Assembly: GCF_048060115.1 (NCBI RefSeq)
Contig: NZ_JBHMIM010000010.1
Span: 1 to 64,000, forward strand
DNA from: Micromonospora_E sp048060115
GTDB lineage: Bacteria > Actinomycetota > Actinomycetes > Mycobacteriales > Micromonosporaceae
DNA length: 64,000 bases
Reading direction: 5' to 3'
The notes under the pieces are model-generated. The model made no database searches and was not told where the DNA came from. It worked only from the letters and a program-made list of their open reading frames with translations. The position numbers and the translations under genes are program-made. Shown in pieces: positions 58,666 to 64,000 of the stretch (position 1 is the stretch's first letter; the number at the start of each line of letters is the position of its first letter).

Positions 58666-59135
58666 GCTCTTTGGTCTGGGTGATCTCGGTCTGAGTGCGA
58701 CGCGTATGAGCGCCGGCCTCGGCTCAACGCCGAGACCGGCACCCACATCCATCAAACGGCAGTTGTGGAGCATCCGAACCGGACGCTCACCGCTCACGGC
58801 GGCCGTCGCCTGAACCAGGCGATCATCACTGCACCTCTATGCTAGAGGTATGCTGTCCAGGCGGTAATGGAATGTGGGGCATCCCACGTCGACGCCCTCC
58901 GGCGGGCCCGCGCCGGAGGATCAAGGTACAGCAGGTTCTCGCGCATTGACGTTCCCGACACCACGATTGACTCCTTGGACCGGCCCTGGCCTGCCGCAAA
59001 TGGCGCCGGGAAGGAGATCCGGACCCGGCCAGTGCCGCCCACCGACCACTGACAATGGCCGAAGTGTTGCGGAATGGCACGCCAATGCGTCAGACTCAAT
59101 TCCGAACACGGCCGTATCCCGAGGAGTGAGCATCT
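58666..59135. promoter_or_regulatory. Leader and candidate operator upstream of lsr2
   Basis: 470 bp with no gene. ACCTCTA-TGC-TAGAGGT (58833-58849) is a perfect 7-bp inverted repeat with a 3-base spacer, overlapping TATGCTAG-type -10-like sequence, about 290 bp before the lsr2 start. GAGGAGTGAGCATCT precedes the GTG start. The long leader between may include the true promoter or a further regulator site. Confidence 0.45.
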
Positions 59136-59480
59136 GTGGCCAAGAAAGTTATTACTCTCCTGACCGACGACCTGGACGGCAGCGAGGCCGATCGGACGGT
59201 GGAGTTCTCGCTGGACGGTGTCAGTTACACCATTGATCTGTCCGAGAAGAACGCCGGCAAGCTGCGGAAAGCCCTGGACGCGTACATCGCTGCCGGCTCC
59301 AGGGTCAGCCGCAGCACCGCAGCTGGACGAGGCGGCCGGGCCGGCTTCACCGCCCCGCCGGCCCGCTCCGACCGCGAGCAGAACCGGGCAATCCGCGAAT
59401 GGGCCGCCAAGAACGGCTACGCGGTCTCCGAACGAGGCCGCATCCCGGCGAACGTGATCAACGCCTACCACAAGGGCTGA
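59136..59480 (+). CDS. lsr2: Lsr2 nucleoid-associated protein
   Basis: 114 residues, GTG start with GAGGAG upstream. The N-terminal dimerisation domain (KKVITLLTDDLDGSEADRTV, VSYTIDLSEKNAGKLRKALD) and the C-terminal DNA-binding domain (IREWAAKNGYAVSERGRIPA, ending VINAYHKG) are complete; R-G-R is the minor-groove AT-hook-like core. Lsr2 binds AT-rich and foreign DNA and silences it. The low-GC toxin and immunity genes of this window would be natural targets. Confidence 0.96.
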   Translation: MAKKVITLLTDDLDGSEADRTVEFSLDGVSYTIDLSEKNAGKLRKALDAYIAAGSRVSRSTAAGRGGRAGFTAPPARSDREQNRAIREWAAKNGYAVSERGRIPANVINAYHKG

Positions 59481-59719
59481 GCGCACCGTCGGGCACATTC
59501 CCGAGTACAGGTGCAGGCAAGGTTCCACCCGGACAGGTATCGGCGCCGGCGGCACAGCCGGGCCAAATGCGGGCCCGGCGGCAGGGCGGATCATCCGCCG
59601 GCGCCAACCGATCCGAACGAGTGCCACTGCCCTGAGGATCCGCAGGTCACGCGGACCATAGGATCCGGCTGGGCGGATCGTGGCGGACTGGATCGGCCGC
59701 CACGGTCAACCTGGTCCAA

Positions 59720-60625
59720 TCAGCTGAACGACACATGATCAAACGCGAAAACGCCACTCATCTCGGCGCGACGTGATCGCAACTCGCCAAGCTCGTCGTT
59801 CAGGTCACGACGCTGGCGCAGCTGCGGCTCGCCCACCTCAAGCATCTTCAACCACTCGCCTACCCCGGCTGCGGCAAGATCCTCGGCGAATCGCTCGGGA
59901 GCTATCCCGCACTGCAGCCGATGCGGCCAGATCCGCACCCGCTCGAACAAGAACTGGCCGTCGCGGACCGCGAGCCACGCCCATCCCTCGGCGCAACCGT
60001 CGTTCCACCGTACGTGCAGGCTGCGCAGCAGCGGATCGGTCAACTGCCGGCTGACGAAGGCTTCCACCGCCCGGGTCCGGGCAACCGCGCCCAGATCGTT
60101 GACATACCCGGTGCGACCGTCCGGGAGCCGACCGATGATGTCCCGGTAGCTGACCGACCCAGCGGTGTCCGCAGCGGAACCCCCGCCACCGATCCGCTGG
60201 AAGGCGCGCGCGTCGAGAAGGTACTCCACCACCCGCCGACCGGACCTGGCCATGGACAGGGCACTTGACTCGATCCGCAGCAACTCCAGGCCGACCGCCT
60301 CGCACACCGCGTCCGTCATCCGCTCGTCCCGCAGTTGCTGCGGCGACCGTGCGGCCGGATCGACGAACACCACAACAAACGCCGGATGGTAGTCCGGCAC
60401 GCCACACACCACGAAGTCCAGCCGGGACCGGGTCGCGACACTCCACTGGCGGGTGGTCACCCCTGGTGGGCGCCCAGCCAGCACCTGCCCGAGCCGCCTG
60501 TCCGGTTGGATGACCCAACCCGAACGCTCGAACAGTTCACCACGTTGCCGGCCTGCGGCATGCTCCGTGGAACTCAGGACCGGGCGCAGCCAGGTCCGCC
60601 GGGTGCCGTCGTCGTTCGTCAACAT
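59720..60625 (-). CDS. DUF2726-like protein of unknown function
   Basis: 301 residues. The N-terminal ~140 match the DUF2726 layout, a nuclease-like fold: RPVLSSTEHAAGRQRGELFE, WSVATRSRLDFVVCGVPDYH with the Asp, FVVVFVDPAARSPQQLRDER and the strand end LELLRIESSAL. Residues ~150-301 are not recognised (a strand-rich region, then a Leu/Glu/Arg helix EPQLRQRRDLNDELGELRSR). It faces Lsr2 convergently; no terminator was identified in 59481-59719. Confidence 0.65.
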   Translation of the reverse strand: MLTNDDGTRRTWLRPVLSSTEHAAGRQRGELFERSGWVIQPDRRLGQVLAGRPPGVTTRQWSVATRSRLDFVVCGVPDYHPAFVVVFVDPAARSPQQLRDERMTDAVCEAVGLELLRIESSALSMARSGRRVVEYLLDARAFQRIGGGGSAADTAGSVSYRDIIGRLPDGRTGYVNDLGAVARTRAVEAFVSRQLTDPLLRSLHVRWNDGCAEGWAWLAVRDGQFLFERVRIWPHRLQCGIAPERFAEDLAAAGVGEWLKMLEVGEPQLRQRRDLNDELGELRSRRAEMSGVFAFDHVSFS

Positions 60626-60725
60626 CTGTCCACCACGTCGCTGTCCACCGCACTGCGCCGAGATCGGCGATGCCTGACCATGCTAGTGGTCACCCCGCGA
60701 CAGATCAGCGACGACGCGACGCCCG

Positions 60726-60950
60726 CTACCCCGGAAGCAGACGCAGTGCCAGCTCCGGGCAGTTCGCTACGGCGCGGTCGGCGTGCCGGCGCAGCTCCTG
60801 CGGCACGATCGGCTCCCGGCTGCCGTCCCGGGAGACCGGAAAACCCCAGTCGTCCCGGGTCAGCAGCTCCGGCAGGAACTCGATACAGAGCCCGCGCCCG
60901 TCACAGCGGGCCCAGTCGATCTGCAGCCGCGCACTGTCCGGATCGTTCAC
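60726..60950 (-). CDS. Short 3Fe-4S-type ferredoxin
   Basis: Seventy-four residues. Three cluster cysteines in the actinomycete single-cluster pattern: C-D-G-R-G-L-C near residue 16-22 and C-P near 64, with no fourth ligand in the first motif, which indicates a [3Fe-4S] cluster. Such ferredoxins pass electrons to P450s or membrane reductases. It is the last gene of the redox operon, 13 bp after the ferric-reductase-like gene. Confidence 0.88.
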   Translation of the reverse strand: MNDPDSARLQIDWARCDGRGLCIEFLPELLTRDDWGFPVSRDGSREPIVPQELRRHADRAVANCPELALRLLPG

Positions 60951-60963
60951 CTGTCGTCACTCC

Positions 60964-62379
60964 CTAACGGCGCCACCCTGAGGAGACCGCTTGTGGGTCA
61001 CCACGATAGCCGCTGGGTTCGTCGAAGCGTCGGTGGTCACCCCCGGCGGGCCATGGCTGCCCGCCCGTGTCGGCCGACGGCGCACCGTAGGGATCAACCG
61101 GATCCACCGGCTGGGCGTACCCGTCACCAGGATCGGCGGCCTGGTAGCCGCCGCCATACATGGCGACGTACTCGGCGGCCGGTTGGTACCGGTCCTCCTC
61201 CGACCAGGCCGGCCCGACCGCCGAGGCCGCAGCGGAGTACGCCGGCCCGCCGTCGTCCGACCAGCCACGGTAGTCCGGCTGCGTCGTGTAGTCCGGCTGA
61301 CCGCCGTAGTCCGGCTGACGGCTGTAGTCGGGCTGACCGGAGTAGTCCGGCTGACGGCTGTAGTCGGGCTGACCGGAGTAGTCCGGCTGACGGCTGTAGT
61401 CGGGCTGACCGCCGTAGTCCGGCTGACGGCTGTAGTCGGGCTGACCGCCGACGTACGCCGGGCGCTCGGGCGGATAGGTCTGCTTGGCGGGGGTCGACGG
61501 GAACGGTTGCTCGCTCGGGCCGGCGGTCTCTGCCGGCTGATGGCCGGGCGTCGGCTTACGGTACATGTCCAACAGGCTGGGGCTCGTCGCATAGCTGGGC
61601 TGTTGCGTCGCCACCGGAGCCGCACCGTATCCGCCGGTCACCGGAGCCGCGTCGTATCCCCACCCAACCGGAGCGCCCGGGTAGGACCAGTCCTGCCCCG
61701 GCCGTACCCTGGTGTCGCCCGCCGTCTCCCACGCCTGACGGAGCGGCGACGAACCGTCGGCGGCCTCCCCTGTCCGCGCCCGCCCCACCGCGCCGGCGGC
61801 GAGCTCCGGCGGCCGACCACGGCTTGCCGCCCCGGCAGCGGCCTGCCGGGGACGAGGTCGCAGCCACAGCATCACCCGCCACCCGAGCGCGGCGAGCACC
61901 GCGAGCAGGCAACCGGCTGCGACCGCCAACATCCAGACCTCGCCGGCATCGGTACCGGTGCCGATCGAGTGACCGAACGCCGCCGGCCAGGAGGCGTACG
62001 CCAGCCAGTGCAGCGCCCGCCACAGCCGGATCCCGGTATACCGGCGCAGCAGGCTGGTCACCACCAGAATCAGCATCACGTCGCTGGCCAGCGTGCCCAG
62101 GCCCATGTACAGCGGCCGATACTCGGCACCGAACGGAACGAACAGGTCGTACACCCGCAGTTTGGCGTACGGGTCGAACAACAGCGTGACGATGTGCACG
62201 ACGAGCAACGCGATCGCCAGCAGCGCCGCGTTGCGGTGCACCAAATTGACCGCGAACCGGGGCAGGCCGAACGCCGGCCGTCCGGACCGGCTGCCCACAC
62301 CGAGCACCACCACCACCGACAGCAGGATGAGTGCCATCACCCCGGTACCGCGCGCGACGAACCACCCAGCTTCCGTCAC
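60964..62379 (-). CDS. Ferric-reductase-like transmembrane protein with QPDY repeat tail
   Basis: 471 residues; GTG at 62379 after GGAGGAGG, overlapping the ApbE stop as GTGA. The first ~170 residues hold about five membrane helices of the ferric reductase-like/heme-binding type (PRFAVNLVHRNAALLAIALL, HIVTLLFDP, GIRLWRALHWLAYASWPAAF) with His residues in helices that could bind heme. The rest is a long disordered cytosolic or exposed tail rich in Pro/Gly/Ala/Tyr with ten QPDY hexapeptide repeats (~330-390). Together with ApbE and a ferredoxin it suggests transmembrane electron transfer. Confidence 0.82.
   Translation of the reverse strand: MTEAGWFVARGTGVMALILLSVVVVLGVGSRSGRPAFGLPRFAVNLVHRNAALLAIALLVVHIVTLLFDPYAKLRVYDLFVPFGAEYRPLYMGLGTLASDVMLILVVTSLLRRYTGIRLWRALHWLAYASWPAAFGHSIGTGTDAGEVWMLAVAAGCLLAVLAALGWRVMLWLRPRPRQAAAGAASRGRPPELAAGAVGRARTGEAADGSSPLRQAWETAGDTRVRPGQDWSYPGAPVGWGYDAAPVTGGYGAAPVATQQPSYATSPSLLDMYRKPTPGHQPAETAGPSEQPFPSTPAKQTYPPERPAYVGGQPDYSRQPDYGGQPDYSRQPDYSGQPDYSRQPDYSGQPDYSRQPDYGGQPDYTTQPDYRGWSDDGGPAYSAAASAVGPAWSEEDRYQPAAEYVAMYGGGYQAADPGDGYAQPVDPVDPYGAPSADTGGQPWPAGGDHRRFDEPSGYRGDPQAVSSGWRR
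61270..61449. repeat. Tandem QPDY-coding DNA repeat
   Basis: About five copies of a 36-bp unit (two 18-bp halves, TAGTCCGGCTGACGGCTG and TAGTCGGGCTGACCGGAG, with small variations) encode ten copies of a Q-P-D-Y hexapeptide. Unit length is a multiple of three, so variation in copy number stays in frame. Confidence 0.88.
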
Positions 62380-63320
62380 CGCTGCGCCTCCTCCTTCGCC
62401 GACCAGCCTCCGACAGTCCGCACCGCACCGCCCACCGCCACCAACCGGGCCGGAGCGCCGACACCGGCCAACCAACCGGGGGCCGCCGCGCCGCGTACCA
62501 GCGCCGCCGTACTCAACGTGTTGGCCCGTACGCAGCTGAACGCGGCCACGGAAACGCTGCGCCACCGCCGCGCGGCCGGCAGCGCGGTACGCGGATCGAC
62601 GATGTGGTGCATGGTCGCGTCCCCGGCGGTCCACTGCCGGCTGACCGTGCTCGACGTGGCCAGCGCCCCACCAGCCGGCAAGCTGACCACGCAGTACGGG
62701 TCACCCGGCGTGTCCTGCACCCGGATCCGCCAGCCGCCGTCCGGGGCGGGACCGGCGGTGGCGATGTCCCCGCCCAGGGCCACCAGCGCACCGACCCCGC
62801 ACCGCCGGGCCACGTCACGTGCGCAGCGGTCGGCCGCCCACGCCTTGGCGGTGGCACCGAGGTCCAGCTGTACGCCGTCGGGCACGGTCAGCTCGGAGCC
62901 GTCCAGGCGGACCTGCCGCCAGTCGATCATCGGCACCGGGGCGTCGGTGGCGATCCCCGGACGGCCGTTCAGCGTCACCCACCGCAGGTCCTCGTCGTAG
63001 CCGAGCCGGCACATCGCGGCGCCCACCGTCGGATCGACGTCCCCGTCGGTTTCACTGGCCGCCCGCAAGGCGACCGATACCAGGCCGGCCAGCAGCGGGC
63101 TGACCGGCACCGGCGTACCGCCGGATCGGCACGCCCGGACCAGCTCGGAGTCGGGTCGGAATCGGCTACAGGCACCGTCGACGGCGGCCAGTACGTCCTC
63201 CACGATGGTTCGTGCCGCCGACGTCGCCGTCGGATCGGTCACCACCACCCTGGCCAGAGTCCCCCACACCTGCCACTGGACGCAGTCCTCGCCCACCGGC
63301 AGGGTCTCCAGCAGCGGCAT
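62376..63320 (-). CDS. apbE: FAD:protein FMN transferase (ApbE family)
   Basis: 314 residues. ApbE marks: WGTLARVVVTD start, CSRFRPDSELVR (~52), PTVGAAMCRLGYDEDL (~97), LDLGATAKAWAADR (~152) with the flavin/metal region, VALGGDIATAG (~180) and the late MHHIVDPRT (~238). ApbE attaches FMN covalently to Ser/Thr of extracytoplasmic electron-transfer proteins. No signal peptide is evident. The target flavoprotein is not in view and may lie outside the window. It overlaps the reductase start by GTGA. Confidence 0.92.
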   Translation of the reverse strand: MPLLETLPVGEDCVQWQVWGTLARVVVTDPTATSAARTIVEDVLAAVDGACSRFRPDSELVRACRSGGTPVPVSPLLAGLVSVALRAASETDGDVDPTVGAAMCRLGYDEDLRWVTLNGRPGIATDAPVPMIDWRQVRLDGSELTVPDGVQLDLGATAKAWAADRCARDVARRCGVGALVALGGDIATAGPAPDGGWRIRVQDTPGDPYCVVSLPAGGALATSSTVSRQWTAGDATMHHIVDPRTALPAARRWRSVSVAAFSCVRANTLSTAALVRGAAAPGWLAGVGAPARLVAVGGAVRTVGGWSAKEEAQR

Positions 63321-63324
63321 CGGG

Positions 63325-63723
63325 TCACGACCCGCCGGAGGTGGCCTGGCCGGGTTCGTCGCCGCCGTCGGTCACCGGCGGGAACTCCGCCGCCGGAGCC
63401 GGATCGACCGGGTCGGGATCAGCCACGGCCGGATCGCCGGCCGGCTGATCCGCCGGTGCATTCTCGGGTGTGGTCGCCTGCCCGTCGCTGCCCGGCTGCG
63501 GGTCGTCGACGGCGCCGGGAACGACCTCACCCGGGCTGGTCGGCACATAGGTGTCCTGCTCCGCGGTGTGTTCGGCGTGTGCCGCCACGGCGACGCCGAG
63601 CGTCCCGGCGATGCTCACCGCGGCGAGCCCACCGGTGAGCATCGTGACCCGCCGATAGCCGCGTTCCCGCTCGCCCAACGTCGCCTCCTGCGTCAGCGTC
63701 GGCGGCGGACCACCCGCCGTCAA
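63325..63723 (-). CDS. Small single-span membrane protein with Pro/Asp-rich exterior
   Basis: 132 residues from a TTG at 63723 (an internal ATG at codon 28 is the alternative). A short cytosolic start (ATLGERERGYRRV) precedes one helix (MLTGGLAAVSIAGTLGVAVA), then an acidic Pro/Ala/Asp-rich tail to the C-terminus with no globular domain. It is first in the redox operon, four bases before ApbE, and may tether or organise its partners. No flavinylation motif was found in it. Confidence 0.68.
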   Translation of the reverse strand: MTAGGPPPTLTQEATLGERERGYRRVTMLTGGLAAVSIAGTLGVAVAAHAEHTAEQDTYVPTSPGEVVPGAVDDPQPGSDGQATTPENAPADQPAGDPAVADPDPVDPAPAAEFPPVTDGGDEPGQATSGGS

Positions 63724-63922
63724 CCCGGGATACGGCTGTGGCCGCCAACCGGTTCAACCGTCGCGGCGGCCGCCCGGGCGGTCGTCCGCCAACTTCCCCC
63801 GTCGGCCGATTTACAGCGCCAATGATCGATGACACCGTGTCCACAGCGGAGGGCGAGGCGCGCCCGCCGCGTCGGGTGGGCGGCCGGACCGGCGGCCACC
63901 GATCGCCAACGAAGGGAAACGG

Positions 63923-64000
63923 ATGTCGACAAGGTCAGCGCCGAGGTCCACAGCGGCAACCCTGCTAGCGGCCGTCGCCGCCCTGCTGATGATCATTTCC
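63923..64000 (+). CDS. Secreted protein, N-terminus only (cut by window edge)
   Basis: Twenty-six codons from an ATG at 63923 with GAAGGGAAACGG upstream. The visible part (MSTRSAPRSTAATLLAAVAA followed by LLMIIS) is a signal peptide or membrane anchor. Divergent from the redox operon, 199 bp away. The rest lies outside the window, so function cannot be inferred. Confidence 0.6.
   Translation, partial: MSTRSAPRSTAATLLAAVAALLMIIS

Noticed and set aside
58842..59627. 261-codon minus-strand frame over lsr2
   Set aside because: Antisense to lsr2, whose product is certain; no family match.
61270..61449. CRISPR-like array
   Set aside because: The repeats are adjacent 18/36-bp coding units without spacers.
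63325..63723. FMN target of ApbE in the small membrane protein
   Set aside because: No flavinylation motif or FMN-binding domain is visible in it.

Overview
The window is a high-GC actinomycete chromosome segment. Lsr2, an XRE/DUF397 pair, an F420-type luciferase-like oxidoreductase, a CvnD-type GTPase and Tat/lipoprotein signals suggest a Micromonosporaceae-like host, but this is an inference because there is no rRNA or species marker. No rRNA, tRNA or CRISPR array was seen.

Layout. (1) 1-3.6 kb: a minus-strand tryptophan catabolic operon (tryptophan 2,3-dioxygenase, kynureninase, kynurenine 3-monooxygenase, start of an aldehyde dehydrogenase), with overlapping stops and starts and a divergent Lrp/AsnC regulator at 3.8 kb. 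(2) 4.2-12.2 kb: a MalY/PatB-type PLP lyase, a MerR regulator coupled to an LLM oxidoreductase, a tandem-duplicated LtrA membrane protein, a secreted protein of unknown function and a Tat-exported PAP2 phosphatase. (3) 12.4-14.5 kb: small Cys-rich proteins, a DivIVA-like protein and the XRE-DUF5753/DUF397 pair, followed by an ISAs1-type transposase remnant.

(4) 15.1-31.0 kb: a polymorphic-toxin island on the minus strand. It holds a 1915-residue secreted LamG/adhesin-like protein, a 2273-residue RHS toxin with a HINT domain and a C-terminal toxin, a candidate immunity gene, an orphan module that repeats 1,628 bp of the RHS-HINT DNA but ends in a YwqJ-like deaminase, and a SUKH-3 immunity gene. 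The toxin and immunity parts are visibly AT-richer than the rest. The two repeats could recombine and swap the toxin tip.

(5) 31.2-48.8 kb: a 13-gene minus-strand catabolic operon: peptide-type ABC importer, HyuA and two tandem HyuB ATP-dependent hydantoinase/oxoprolinase subunits, amidohydrolase, NTF2-like protein, quinone-oxidoreductase-like enzyme, TIGR04076 protein, LLM monooxygenase, and an alpha/beta hydrolase fused to a type II dehydroquinase-like N-terminus. Most junctions overlap by 1-8 bp. A cupin-XRE regulator lies convergently at its end.

(6) 49.1-54.7 kb: a lipoprotein, a Tat-exported protein, a tetR remnant, a small membrane protein, a membrane phosphoglycerol-transferase/sulfatase-like protein and a Lys/Ala-rich histone-like DNA-binding protein. 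(7) 55.2-58.6 kb: a class I terpene-synthase-like protein translationally coupled to a truncated class II cyclase-like protein, then a CvnD-type GTPase and a DoxX membrane protein. (8) 59.1-64.0 kb: Lsr2, a DUF2726-like protein, and a redox operon (small membrane protein, ApbE, ferric-reductase-like membrane protein with ten QPDY repeats, 3Fe-4S ferredoxin). The window ends inside the start of a secreted protein gene.

The two regions most likely to hide something new are the RHS island with its recombinable orphan toxin, and the coupled, apparently motif-poor terpene-synthase-like pair next to a signalling GTPase.
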